9,024 bases of DNA from Bacteroidales bacterium UBA3856 (GTDB lineage Bacteria > Bacteroidota > Bacteroidia > Bacteroidales > UBA932): the NCBI GenBank assembly GCA_002392525.1, contig DGHE01000135.1, positions 1 through 9,024 on the forward strand. Reading direction: 5' to 3'. Shown in pieces: positions 1 to 7,282 of this stretch. A program made the position numbers and the translations under genes. The notes under the pieces are model-generated. The model was not told the DNA's origin and did not search any database. It saw only the letters and a program-made list of their open reading frames with translations. Position 1 is the first letter of the stretch. Every line of letters begins with the position of its first letter.

Positions 1-1809
1 CAGCTCAACTGGATGTACTGGCGCTATTTCATGTGGAACTTCGTGGGCCGCCAGAACGACATCCATTCCCCGGTGCCCGGGAACGTTTTCTACGGCAACT
101 GGGAAAGCGGTATCGGCTTCCTCGATGCCGTGCGCCTCGGAGACCAGTCCGACGCTCCTTCTCCGCTGGCCGGCAACAAGGGCAAGAATCACTACTTCTT
201 CCTGCCGCTGCTGCTGGGCCTCCTGGGCCTGGTGTTCCAGTTTGACAAGGACAAGCGCGGCAGCTGGCTGGTGTTTCTCATGTTCTTCATGACGGGCATA
301 GCCATCGTACTGTATCTCAATCAGCCGCCGTACCAGGTGCGGGAACGCGACTATGCCTATGCAGGCTCGTTCTATATGTTCGCCATCTGGATCGGCCTGG
401 GTGTGGCGGCGCTTTACGAGTGGCTGCAATCATCGGCCTTCATGAAGAAGGTGCCTGCAAAGGCCGTGGCCTGCGGCGTTTCTGTGCTGTGCCTGGGCGT
501 TCCGGCCCTCATGGCCGCCCAGAACTGGGACGACCACGACCGTTCGCATCGGTACACGGCCCCCGAGATGGCCTACAACTACCTCAATTCGGTGGGCAGG
601 AACGGCATGCTCGTCACCCATGGAGACAACGATACTTTCCCGCTGTGGTATGCGCAGGAGATTGAAGGAATCCGCACGGATGTCCGCGTAGTGAATACGT
701 CCCTGCTCGGAACCGACTGGTACATTGACCAGATGAAGTGGGCATGCAACGAGAGCGCTCCGCTGCCGCTCAAGGTGCCGGCCCGCCAGTATCTGTACGG
801 AACCAACGAGTTCGTGTACATTGCCTACGACGACGGCTCTCCCATGCTGCTGTCAGACGTCATGGACGTGTTCCGCGACCCCAAGATGAAGGTGGCCCTG
901 GAAAGCGGACTCAAGCTGGATTTCATCTGCGCCCGCAATCTGGTGATACCCGTGAACAAGGAAAACTGCCTGAAATACGGAATCGTCCCCGAGAAGTTCG
1001 CTTCGGAAATCCCCGACAGCATCACGCTCACCATCTCCAAGGACAAGAACTACATTTCCAAGCCGGAACTTTTTATGCTGGATCTGCTGTCCAACTATGA
1101 GTGGGACCGTCCGCTCAATCTGCTCAATATGGGCGGAGACCTCAACGTTGGCATCAAGGATTACCTCATGTATGACGGTTTCTCCTACCGCTTTACGCCC
1201 ATCCGCAACAAGGTGAGCTCTACGGATGCCGGCAGGGTGGATGCCATCGGCCTGTATGAGAAGATGAAGACGGTCTACAAGTGGGATGCCCTGAAGCGGA
1301 AGGACTATTTTGTGGACTATCAGAATATGTACACCTTCCTGGGCGTGCTTTCCCAGCGTCAGCTGTTCCTGACCGTTTCCAACGCGCTCATCGATGCCGG
1401 TGAGACGGAGAAGGCCCTGGAAATGCTGGATATGTGCCAGGAGGTCTTCCCTGAGGAAAACTTCCCGCTGGAGAGCATTTCCGTGGGCTTCAGCGGCAAC
1501 GACTACATGGTGGCCCAGATCATTGAGAACTACTACTATCTCGGAGAATCCGGGAAAGCCCGCGAACTGGCCACCCGCATGGGAGATGAGCTTCTTGAGA
1601 CCAGCCGCTTCTTCCTGGAGTGGGGAAGCTTGGGCCGGCAGGAATTCGAGACCGCCAGCCGCGTGCTCCTCTATATAGCCGATGTGTGCAAGCAGTACGG
1701 AGACAAGACGCTGGGAACGGCCATGGTCGATGCCCTGGAGCAGCTCCTGCACGCCGCTTCGGGCAGCGAGTATGCCCTGGAACGCGAAGATACACTTGAA
1801 GTAAAATAA
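1..1809 (+). CDS. DUF2723 family membrane protein (TMEM260-like glycosyltransferase), C-terminal part
   Basis: The frame is open from base 1, so this is the last 602 residues of a longer protein; the first ATG at 13 is internal. Bacteroidota DUF2723 proteins are usually about 1000 residues or more, so the N-terminal multi-pass part is missing. Visible are four hydrophobic segments (local residues about 63-80, 88-106, 124-142, 157-175). Between the second and third is the family stretch QPPYQVRERDYAYAGS, and after the fourth come NWDDHDRS and GDNDTFPLWY (G208 onward), then TDVRVVN and TDWYIDQMK. The final 200 or so residues are soluble with TPR-like helices (for example ALIDAGETEKALEML). The family includes human TMEM260, a protein O-mannosyltransferase, so a role in glycosylating exported proteins is plausible, but donor and acceptor here are unknown. 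It ends 1 nt before the metalloprotease start, which suggests one operon. Confidence 0.88.
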   Translation, partial: QLNWMYWRYFMWNFVGRQNDIHSPVPGNVFYGNWESGIGFLDAVRLGDQSDAPSPLAGNKGKNHYFFLPLLLGLLGLVFQFDKDKRGSWLVFLMFFMTGIAIVLYLNQPPYQVRERDYAYAGSFYMFAIWIGLGVAALYEWLQSSAFMKKVPAKAVACGVSVLCLGVPALMAAQNWDDHDRSHRYTAPEMAYNYLNSVGRNGMLVTHGDNDTFPLWYAQEIEGIRTDVRVVNTSLLGTDWYIDQMKWACNESAPLPLKVPARQYLYGTNEFVYIAYDDGSPMLLSDVMDVFRDPKMKVALESGLKLDFICARNLVIPVNKENCLKYGIVPEKFASEIPDSITLTISKDKNYISKPELFMLDLLSNYEWDRPLNLLNMGGDLNVGIKDYLMYDGFSYRFTPIRNKVSSTDAGRVDAIGLYEKMKTVYKWDALKRKDYFVDYQNMYTFLGVLSQRQLFLTVSNALIDAGETEKALEMLDMCQEVFPEENFPLESISVGFSGNDYMVAQIIENYYYLGESGKARELATRMGDELLETSRFFLEWGSLGRQEFETASRVLLYIADVCKQYGDKTLGTAMVDALEQLLHAASGSEYALEREDTLEVK

Positions 1810-1810
1810 T

Positions 1811-4219
1811 ATGAAACGAACTCTGTCAATCCTTCTTTCCCTGGTCTTCTGCATCACGGCTGCCGCCCAGGCGAAAGACAAAGAAAAAGAGAAGAAAGAC
1901 GCTCCCGCTCCCGTTAAGCTGGAGTTCAGCCAGGGCCTTTTCTCCGTTGCCAACAACGAGAAAGACTGGTACCTGGAAATTCCCGATTCCCTTCTTGGCC
2001 GCCGCATCCTGGCCGTTACGCGCTTCCAGGCCAACACCATGGGCGCCGGCGAGTATGGCGGTGAAGAGGTGAACGACGTCATGCTGTACTGGGAAAAGGC
2101 TCCCACCGGCAACCTGCTCCTCAGGGTGGACGTCGTCAACGTGGAGGCTCCCGAGGCCGATGCCATCGCCCAGGCGGTGCGCGTGAGTTCCGAAAACCCT
2201 ATTGTGGCGTCCTTCAAGCCGGAGAAAGAAGCATCGGCCGGTACCACCCGCATCAAGGCCAACAGCCTGTTCGAGGGAGACCTGCAGGTGTTCTCGCTGG
2301 GCGCTGCCGCCAAGAAACAGTACAACCTGGGCGGAGTCAAGGCCGATGCCAGCTTCATCGGGAGCATGCGCACCTATCCCATCAATACGGAGGTGACGGT
2401 GACCAAGACGTTCGCCTACAACCAGCCGCAGGGCAATCAGGGCGGTCCGGCCCGTTCGGGCAGCCTTCCTGCGGGCCGTGAGGCCGGCGTGGTTACGATG
2501 GTGCTCAATACGTCCTTCCTGCTGCTCCCGGAAGTACCCATGCAGCAGCGCTGGTTCGACGCCCGTGTGGGTTACTTCGCCGGCGGCTATACGCATTTCT
2601 CCGATGACCAGCAGGGGGTGGAGCCTGTCCGCTACATTACCCGCTGGCGTCTCGAACCCCGTCCCGAGGACGTTGAAAAACAGAAGAGGGGAGAGCTCGT
2701 CGAGCCCGCCAAGCCCATTGTTTATTATATCGATCCCGCTACGCCCAAGCAGTGGCGCCCGTACCTCATTGCCGGCGTAAACGACTGGCAGGTCGCCTTC
2801 GAGCAGGCCGGATGGAAGAACGCCATCCGTGCCGAGGAGTGGCCGGAGAATGCCGAGGAACTGGGCATGAGCCTGGAAGATGCGCGTTTCTCCGTCATCC
2901 GCTATCTGGCTTCCCCCATTGCCAATGCCTACGGCCCCAACGTGCACGATCCCCGCAGCGGTGAAATCCTGGAAAGCCATATCGGCTGGTATCACAATGT
3001 GATGACGCTGGTGCATGACTGGTATCAGGTGCAGGCTGCCGCCGTGGACCCCCGCGCCCGCAGCTTCCGCTTCTCCGACGAGCTCATGGGAGACCTCATC
3101 CGCTTTGTGTCTTCCCACGAGGTGGGCCATACGCTGGGACTTCGCCACAACAAGGGCTCATCCAGCTTCACTCCCGTTGAAAAACTGCGTGACAAAGCCT
3201 GGGTTGAGGCCAACGGTCACACCGTGAGCATCATGGACTATGCCCGTTTCAACTATGTAGCCCAGCCCGAAGACCATATCGAAAAGGCCGGTCTGTATCC
3301 CCGCATCAACCTCTATGACAAGTGGGCCATCGAGTATGGTTACAAGCCCACGTACATCTCCGATCCCAAGGAAGATCACCTGTGGTGGAACAAGGAGATC
3401 ATCGCCCGCCTGAAGGCCGAGCCGCGCCTGTGGTTTGGCGGTGAGGGTAACGACCAGGATCCCCGCGCCCAAAGCGAGGATCTCGGAGACGATGCCGTGG
3501 CTGCCAGCGAGTATGGTATCCTGAACCTGCAGCGCATCATCGGCCAGCTTCCTGCCTGGAACACCGAGGAGGCCAATATGTATACCAACCTGAACCGGAT
3601 GTACGACGCCGTGGTGTCCCAGTACGGACGCTACATGGGGCATGTGGCCCAGAACATCGGCGGCCGTTACATTACGAATAAGAGCGTGGAGCAGGCCGGC
3701 CCCAAATACGCCCCCGTCCCCCGGGAGCACCAGAAAAAGTGCCTGGAGTTCCTGAACGCCCGCGTGTTCACGCGTCCTTCCTGGCTGGTGGAACAGCCCT
3801 ACATCTTCAACCTCACCGACAGCCCCGAAAAGGAACTCTACCCCATTATTAATAATGTAGTGGGCGCGGGTTTCCTCCTCAGCCCCATCCGTATGGACCG
3901 CATGGGCCAGTTTGCGCAGGCATCGGCCGGCAATTACAGCCCCGAAGAGTACATGAAGGACCTGCACGGCATGGTGTTCACGGAGCTTGAGAAGGGCGGC
4001 AAAGTGTCCAGCTATCGCCGTTATCTCCAGAACCGCTTTGTGACCGTAGCTGTTACCGTAGTGAGCTCCGACGCTTACAAGAGCTACGCCAGCCGTGCCC
4101 TCATCCTGGGCGAGCTCCTCGCCATCCAGAAGAAAGCCGCCAAGGCCAAGTCCTCCGACCCCGCCACGCAGGCTCACTGGCAGTCCATCGCCGTCCAGAT
4201 TGAGAAGGCGCTGAAATAG
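1811..4219 (+). CDS. Secreted zinc-dependent metalloprotease (DUF5118/DUF5117/DUF4953 type)
   Basis: This is a complete 802-residue protein. Residues 1-21 form a signal peptide with a hydrophobic core and an AAAQA end, followed by a lysine-rich linker. Cys14 lies inside the core (LVFC), so a lipoprotein is possible, but signal peptidase I cleavage after Ala21 fits better. Residues 436-446 read HEVGHTLGLRH, the HExxHxxGxxH zinc site of metzincins: H436, H440 and H446 bind zinc and E437 is the catalytic base. SIMDY at 473-477 supplies the Met-turn (M475). The length and the order of an N-terminal beta-rich part, a central domain and a C-terminal catalytic region match the Bacteroidota DUF5117/DUF4953 proteins, whose substrates are mostly unknown. 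It probably acts in the periplasm or outside the cell. The leader is AT-rich without a clear Shine-Dalgarno, and the 1-nt gap to the upstream gene suggests coupled translation. Confidence 0.92.
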   Translation: MKRTLSILLSLVFCITAAAQAKDKEKEKKDAPAPVKLEFSQGLFSVANNEKDWYLEIPDSLLGRRILAVTRFQANTMGAGEYGGEEVNDVMLYWEKAPTGNLLLRVDVVNVEAPEADAIAQAVRVSSENPIVASFKPEKEASAGTTRIKANSLFEGDLQVFSLGAAAKKQYNLGGVKADASFIGSMRTYPINTEVTVTKTFAYNQPQGNQGGPARSGSLPAGREAGVVTMVLNTSFLLLPEVPMQQRWFDARVGYFAGGYTHFSDDQQGVEPVRYITRWRLEPRPEDVEKQKRGELVEPAKPIVYYIDPATPKQWRPYLIAGVNDWQVAFEQAGWKNAIRAEEWPENAEELGMSLEDARFSVIRYLASPIANAYGPNVHDPRSGEILESHIGWYHNVMTLVHDWYQVQAAAVDPRARSFRFSDELMGDLIRFVSSHEVGHTLGLRHNKGSSSFTPVEKLRDKAWVEANGHTVSIMDYARFNYVAQPEDHIEKAGLYPRINLYDKWAIEYGYKPTYISDPKEDHLWWNKEIIARLKAEPRLWFGGEGNDQDPRAQSEDLGDDAVAASEYGILNLQRIIGQLPAWNTEEANMYTNLNRMYDAVVSQYGRYMGHVAQNIGGRYITNKSVEQAGPKYAPVPREHQKKCLEFLNARVFTRPSWLVEQPYIFNLTDSPEKELYPIINNVVGAGFLLSPIRMDRMGQFAQASAGNYSPEEYMKDLHGMVFTELEKGGKVSSYRRYLQNRFVTVAVTVVSSDAYKSYASRALILGELLAIQKKAAKAKSSDPATQAHWQSIAVQIEKALK

Positions 4220-4264
4220 TCGCGCTTTTGATATAAACGGCTGACTATCAGTACTTTTGGAAAT

Positions 4265-4299
4265 TCTCTTTAGGCCGATCAGCCTAAAGAGATTTTTTT
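4265..4299 (+). terminator. Intrinsic terminator after the metalloprotease gene
   Basis: A perfect 11-bp stem (TCTCTTTAGGC at 4265-4275 with GCCTAAAGAGA at 4282-4292) encloses a 6-nt loop and is followed directly by seven T residues (4293-4299). It lies 45 nt past the metalloprotease stop and in the gap between convergent genes. On the opposite strand the stem is followed only by AATTTCC, so it may end the methyltransferase transcript more weakly. Confidence 0.9.
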
Positions 4300-4328
4300 A
4301 GTGTGCTGGTAATCAGCCGATTATGCCG

Positions 4329-5276
4329 CTATCGCTTGAGGCGTACGTAGATGCTCAGGGGCAGCACTTTGCCGAAGGAGTCGTTGAAGGCGAGCTCGCC
4401 GGAGGTCATTTCCTTGAACTGGCCCTTGAAGGCTTCGCGCACGACGGTTTCGCCGAGGGCGGCACTGTAGCCGTTGGAGTAGAGGTTAAGGACCATGAAG
4501 GCGTCGCGCTCGCTGAGGATGGCCGATACATTCTGGAGCAGGCCGAAGAGGAGCTCGTCCAGTTTCCACTTTTCGCCGTCGGGGCCGTGGCCGTAGGCAG
4601 GGGGATCCAGGATGATGCCATCGTACTTGTTGCCGCGTTTGGCTTCGCGCTTAGCGAACTTGAGGGCATCTTCCACCACCCAGCGTACGCCGTCCAGGCC
4701 GCTGCGCTCCATGTTCTCGCGGGCCCAGGTGACTACCTGGCGCACGGAGTCCAGGTGGGTGACATCGGCCCCGGCGCATTTGGCGGCAAGCGATGCGGCT
4801 CCCGTGTAGGCAAAGAGGTTGAGCACCTTGGGGGCCGGCAGTCCGTTGGCCTTGTGGATGCGGGCGAGGCGGCTGGTCTCCTTATAGATAAACTCCCAGT
4901 TGGGGGCCTGCTCGGGGAACACACCCACGTGCTTGAAGGAGGTGAGCCCCAGCCGGAGGGCAATGTGCAGGTCGCTGGCAGCGTGCGTCTCCGGATCCGG
5001 GGCACCGTTGTAGGCAATGCTCCACTGGTCGTCCATGCGCTTAGACTTGTTCCATGTGCCGCTGTCCTCTTTGCCCGCCTTGCCAAAGCCGGCACCGGGC
5101 TGGAAAGTTACGTGCAGGAGGCGTTTCCAATCGGCCTCGCTCATGGACGGCGTCCACAGAGCCTTGGGCTCCGGCCTGCGCAGCACGTACTTGCCAAAGC
5201 GCTCCAGCTTTTCGCCGTTGCCACTGTCCAGAAGCTCGTAATCTTTCCAATAATTTGCGGGAAATTCCACTGCCAT
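4329..5276 (-). CDS. RlmI-like class I SAM-dependent RNA methyltransferase, copy 1
   Basis: This is a 315-residue protein starting MAVEFPANYW. The frame stays open upstream to 5375, but those 33 extra codons cover the promoter region and give unlikely protein, so I chose the ATG at 5274-5276. Motif I, the SAM-binding loop, is VLNLFAYTGAASLAA (151-165). The acidic residue closing the next strand is D176 (THLD), and motif IV is ILDPPAY (D224, P225, P226). This set and spacing match the COG1092/RlmI group, which methylates a cytosine of 23S rRNA in E. coli. The protein seems to lack the N-terminal PUA domain of E. coli RlmI and has its own N-terminal region of about 145 residues. The exact target base is therefore inferred only at family level. 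It converges with the metalloprotease and diverges from pgk. A second, diverged copy lies at 8578-9024. Confidence 0.88.
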   Translation of the reverse strand: MAVEFPANYWKDYELLDSGNGEKLERFGKYVLRRPEPKALWTPSMSEADWKRLLHVTFQPGAGFGKAGKEDSGTWNKSKRMDDQWSIAYNGAPDPETHAASDLHIALRLGLTSFKHVGVFPEQAPNWEFIYKETSRLARIHKANGLPAPKVLNLFAYTGAASLAAKCAGADVTHLDSVRQVVTWARENMERSGLDGVRWVVEDALKFAKREAKRGNKYDGIILDPPAYGHGPDGEKWKLDELLFGLLQNVSAILSERDAFMVLNLYSNGYSAALGETVVREAFKGQFKEMTSGELAFNDSFGKVLPLSIYVRLKR

Positions 5277-5292
5277 AGCTCCAAAATTTTTG

Positions 5293-5300
5293 CAAAGATA
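5293..5300 (-). promoter_or_regulatory. Probable -7 box of methyltransferase copy 1
   Basis: Read on the minus strand this is TATCTTTG, a match to the Bacteroidota -7 consensus TAnnTTTG, located 16 nt upstream of the chosen ATG. No well-spaced -33 TTG partner is visible (the nearest TTG is about 25 nt upstream), so the call rests on the -7 box alone. It implies a very short leader and supports the internal start over the longer frame. Confidence 0.5.
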
Positions 5301-5377
5301 GTCATTTTTGGAGAAAGAGCTCCGGCAAGGCCAATGGGCGAATCTTTGTAAACCTCTGATTGTCAATGCTGTCACGG

Positions 5378-5406
5378 ATTCTCTTTAGGCAGAACAGCCG
5401 AAAGAG
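5378..5406. repeat. Hairpin related to the 4265 terminator
   Basis: CTCTTTAGGC (5381-5390) pairs with GCCGAAAGAG (5397-5406) across a 6-nt loop with one mismatch. The 13 bases ATTCTCTTTAGGC at 5378-5390 are identical to those at 4263-4275. It lies between the divergent methyltransferase and pgk genes, where a terminator is not expected, and it lacks a following T-run on the plus strand. It may be a decayed copy of the same element or may insulate the two promoters. Confidence 0.6.
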
Positions 5407-5483
5407 AAAAACCTAAAGCGTTGGTGGACAGCGCGTTATAGGGATTCGCGAAAAGGGGGAATATTGCCAAGGAAAGCCCTTTT

Positions 5484-5513
5484 TTGAAAATCGGGCAAAG
5501 ATTGCTAACTTTG
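5484..5513 (+). promoter_or_regulatory. pgk promoter, Bacteroidota type
   Basis: TTG at 5484-5486 (-33 element, at the end of a T-run) and TAACTTTG at 5506-5513 (-7 element, fits TAnnTTTG) are separated by 19 nt, the spacing typical of the Bacteroidota primary sigma factor. The box ends 34 nt before the pgk ATG, and the leader (ACACACACATACAACTT) is AT- and A-rich without a Shine-Dalgarno, as is common in this phylum. Confidence 0.8.
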
Positions 5514-5547
5514 TGGGCTCGAAAGTTTTTACACACACATACAACTT

Positions 5548-6801
5548 ATGCAACAATTCATTGACAAGTACGACTTCAAAGGCAAGAAAGCCATCGTACG
5601 CGTAGACTTCAACGTTCCCCTGAACGAGAATTTCGAAATCACCGATGACACCCGTATCCGCCGTGCCATGCCCACCCTCAAGAAGGTGCTCGCCGATGGT
5701 GGTTCCGTCATCATCATGTCCCACCTGGGCCGTCCCAAGAAGGTAGATCCCAAGTTCTCCCTCAAGCACATCGTGGCCCGCGTGAGCGAGTGCCTGGGCG
5801 TTCCCGTCCAGTTCGCCGATGACTGTCAGAAGGCAAAGGCCCAGGCCGATGCCCTGAAGCCCGGCGAGGCCCTCCTCCTGGAGAACCTGCGTTACTACGC
5901 TGAGGAAGAAGGCAAACCCCGCGGCCTGGCCGAGGACGCCTCCGAAGAGGAGAAGAAGGCCGCCAAGGCTGCCGTGAAGGCTTCCCAGAAGGAGTTCGTC
6001 AAGACCCTCGCCAGCTATGCCGACTGCTACATCAACGATGCTTTCGGTACGGCTCACCGCGCCCACGCTTCCACCGCCCTCATCGCCGAGTACTTCCCGA
6101 ACGACAAAATGTTTGGCTACCTCATGGAAGGTGAGATCAAGGCCATTGACAACGTGCTCAAGAACGCTCAGCGCCCCCTCACCGCTATCATCGGCGGTTC
6201 CAAGGTGAGCTCCAAGCTGGCTGTCCTGAAGAACCTCGTGAGCAAGGTGGACAACCTCATCATCGGTGGCGGTATGGGCTACACCTTCATCAAGGCCCAG
6301 GGCGGTAACATCGGCATGTCCCTCCACGAGGACGAGCTCATCCCCGATGCACTCGAAATCTTGAAGACCGCCAAGGAAAAGGGCGTGAACGTTTCCCTCT
6401 CCGTTGAGACCGTCGCCGGCCAGAAGTTTGAGAACGACACCCCCCAGCGCATCTTCTCCACGCACGATATCGATCCCGAGTGGGAAGGCATGGACGCCGG
6501 TCCCGCTTCCCTGGAGAACTGGAAGAAGATCATCCTCTCTTCCAAGACCATCCTCTGGAACGGTCCCGTGGGCGTGTTCGAGCTGCCTAACTTCGCAAAG
6601 GGTACCCTCCAGATTGCCGAAGACCTGGCCGAGGCCACCAAGAACGGCGCTTACACCCTGGTGGGTGGCGGTGACTCCGTCGCTGCCGTTACCCAGATGG
6701 GTTATGCCGACAAGGTCTCCTACGTCTCCACCGGCGGCGGCGCCATGCTCGAAGCCATCGAAGGCAAGGAGCTCCCCGGCGTGGCAGCTATCCGCGGATA
6801 A
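5548..6801 (+). CDS. pgk: Phosphoglycerate kinase
   Basis: This 417-residue cytoplasmic glycolytic enzyme transfers the acyl phosphate of 1,3-bisphosphoglycerate to ADP, giving 3-phosphoglycerate and ATP. The N-domain shows VRVDFNVPL (17-25), DDTRIR (33-38), SHLGRPK (58-64), LLLENLRYY (109-117) and the substrate-binding [13 protein letters not shown] (163-175). The hinge and C-domain show [11 protein letters not shown] (214-224), [11 protein letters not shown] (238-248), [11 protein letters not shown] (335-345) and the nucleotide-binding [11 protein letters not shown] (371-381), ending STGGGAMLE. All key motifs are intact. A charged insert at about 118-150, before the NDAF motif, resembles that of Bacteroides PGKs as I recall them. 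Codon choice is strongly biased to C-ending codons, consistent with high expression. It is preceded by its own promoter and followed by hairpins, so it is probably monocistronic. The start is fixed by the conserved N-terminus and the promoter just upstream. Confidence 0.98.
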   Translation: MQQFIDKYDFKGKKAIVRVDFNVPLNENFEITDDTRIRRAMPTLKKVLADGGSVIIMSHLGRPKKVDPKFSLKHIVARVSECLGVPVQFADDCQKAKAQADALKPGEALLLENLRYYAEEEGKPRGLAEDASEEEKKAAKAAVKASQKEFVKTLASYADCYINDAFGTAHRAHASTALIAEYFPNDKMFGYLMEGEIKAIDNVLKNAQRPLTAIIGGSKVSSKLAVLKNLVSKVDNLIIGGGMGYTFIKAQGGNIGMSLHEDELIPDALEILKTAKEKGVNVSLSVETVAGQKFENDTPQRIFSTHDIDPEWEGMDAGPASLENWKKIILSSKTILWNGPVGVFELPNFAKGTLQIAEDLAEATKNGAYTLVGGGDSVAAVTQMGYADKVSYVSTGGGAMLEAIEGKELPGVAAIRG

Positions 6802-6810
6802 AACCCTGCG

Positions 6811-6827
6811 CCCGCAGAAACTGCGGG
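6811..6827 (+). terminator. Small hairpin just after pgk
   Basis: CCCGCAG (6811-6817) and CTGCGGG (6821-6827) form a perfect 7-bp GC-rich stem with a 3-nt loop, 10 nt after the pgk stop. No T-run follows directly (the next T-run is at 6845-6849), so it may protect the transcript 3' end rather than terminate by itself. Confidence 0.45.
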
Positions 6828-6843
6828 ACAATCGGCCCGAGGT

Positions 6844-6947
6844 GTTTTTCGTAAGCGCCTGTCAGCTAATATGTTACAGAAATCCTCTGCGCTATTTTGC
6901 GCAGAGGATTTCTATAAGTGGCTGGAGACAAGTTGTTTACGAAAAAC
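6844..6947. repeat. 104-bp near-palindrome between pgk and the hip module
   Basis: Two arms of exactly 49 nt (6844-6892 and 6899-6947) surround a 6-nt centre. The outer 11 bp pair perfectly (GTTTTTCGTAA with TTACGAAAAAC) and the inner 15 bp pair perfectly (AGAAATCCTCTGCGC with GCGCAGAGGATTTCT), with TTA/TAA pairing just outside the inner stem. The 19 nt between them on each side pair poorly but are of equal length. No coding capacity is evident. It could be a miniature inverted-repeat element, a REP-like sequence, or a composite terminator. I cannot tell whether it is repeated elsewhere in the genome. Confidence 0.75.
6878..6913. terminator. Strong central hairpin, possible bidirectional terminator
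   Basis: The perfect 15-bp stem at the centre of the palindrome has a TATTTT loop and arms ending in short A- and T-tracts (AGAAAT / ATTTCT). It could stop transcription from pgk and isolate the hip promoter. The uridine tract is short, so termination strength is uncertain. Confidence 0.45.
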
Positions 6948-6977
6948 GCTGTGTGCGAACGTATATCGAAAAATGTC

Positions 6978-6995
6978 TATACCCGAAAAGGTATA
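6978..6995. promoter_or_regulatory. Probable HipB operator O1
   Basis: TATACC (6978-6983) and GGTATA (6990-6995) form a perfect inverted repeat with a 6-nt spacer, about 90 nt upstream of the HTH gene. In E. coli, HipB binds TATCC-N8-GGATA sites upstream of hipBA. The similar symmetry and position make this a likely autoregulatory site. It is inferred from symmetry only. Confidence 0.65.
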
Positions 6996-7018
6996 GTTTG
7001 GCAATAATCCAATAATTT

Positions 7019-7077
7019 TATACCCTAAAGGTGGCAATTTGAAAAAAATATTCTATATTTGCCCCCAAAAGGGTATA
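7019..7077 (+). promoter_or_regulatory. hip promoter flanked by operator half-sites
   Basis: TATATTTG at 7054-7061 fits the Bacteroidota -7 box TAnnTTTG; no good -33 TTG is seen at the usual 19-nt spacing, so the promoter may be weak. TATACCC (7019-7025) and its inverted copy GGGTATA (7071-7077) bracket it, the second ending 4 nt before the hipB start. A bound repressor at these half-sites would cover the -7 box and the transcription start. The GGG at 7071-7073 is the only Shine-Dalgarno-like sequence. Confidence 0.6.
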
Positions 7078-7081
7078 ATCA

Positions 7082-7282
7082 ATGAGCATTTCTGTACATA
7101 TTAAGCAAAAGAGGAAAACTCACCATCTTACTCAGGTGGAACTTGCCGAACGTTCCGGTGTCGGGCTCAGATTCGTCAGGGAAATGGAACAGGGTAAAAA
7201 AACGCTCCGCATGGATAAAGTAAATCAGGTTCTTGCCCTGTTCGGTGAAGAACTTGGGCCGGTTAAAACCAGCAAATCATGA
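7082..7282 (+). CDS. hipB: HipB-like HTH repressor/antitoxin component
   Basis: This 66-residue protein is almost entirely one Cro/C1-type (HTH_3) domain, residues 7-55. LTQVELAERSGV (16-27) is helix 2, the turn and the start of the recognition helix, followed by FVREMEQGKKTLRMDKVNQV (31-50), a typical end of the fold. It is shorter than E. coli HipB (about 88 residues) and has only a short tail after the DNA-binding domain. It likely dimerises on the TATACC/GGTATA sites upstream and represses the operon, perhaps together with the two downstream products. Its stop overlaps the start of the next gene by 4 nt (ATGA), so translation is probably coupled. Base composition is less GC-rich than in the neighbouring genes. 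The symbol rests on context and fold, not on close sequence identity. Confidence 0.85.
   Translation: MSISVHIKQKRKTHHLTQVELAERSGVGLRFVREMEQGKKTLRMDKVNQVLALFGEELGPVKTSKS

Noticed and set aside
853..2373. Long minus-strand reading frame (506 codons) across the end of the DUF2723 gene and the start of the protease gene
   Set aside because: It spans the junction of two convincing plus-strand genes and shows no domain; it is a GC-driven shadow frame. The same applies to the minus-strand frames at 1826-3148, 3158-4177 and 5413-6831.
4323..5351. A 342-codon plus-strand reading frame fully antisense to methyltransferase copy 1
   Set aside because: It is the complement of a gene with clear SAM-binding and DPPAY motifs. 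Its own translation has no recognisable domain and is a product of GC-rich codon structure. The same strand at copy 2 has an in-frame TGA at 8602-8604.
5277..5375. N-terminal extension of methyltransferase copy 1 (33 further codons in frame)
   Set aside because: It would run through a TATCTTTG promoter box and adds unfamily-like sequence; the ATG at 5274-5276 gives a normal start.
5451..5485. AAAAGGG / CCCTTTT inverted repeat upstream of pgk, resembling a terminator with a T-run
   Set aside because: The stem is only 7 bp with a loop of about 19 nt, and its right arm is part of the pgk -33 element; it is more simply explained as promoter sequence.
6404..7015. Plus-strand frame of 203 codons running out of pgk into the intergenic region
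   Set aside because: Its first two thirds are an out-of-frame reading of pgk, and the rest covers the palindrome and operator region with no domain.
6844..7081. CRISPR array or tRNA gene in the pgk-hip gap
   Set aside because: The repeats are inverted, not regularly spaced direct repeats, and no cloverleaf with a TTC-type T-arm was seen.
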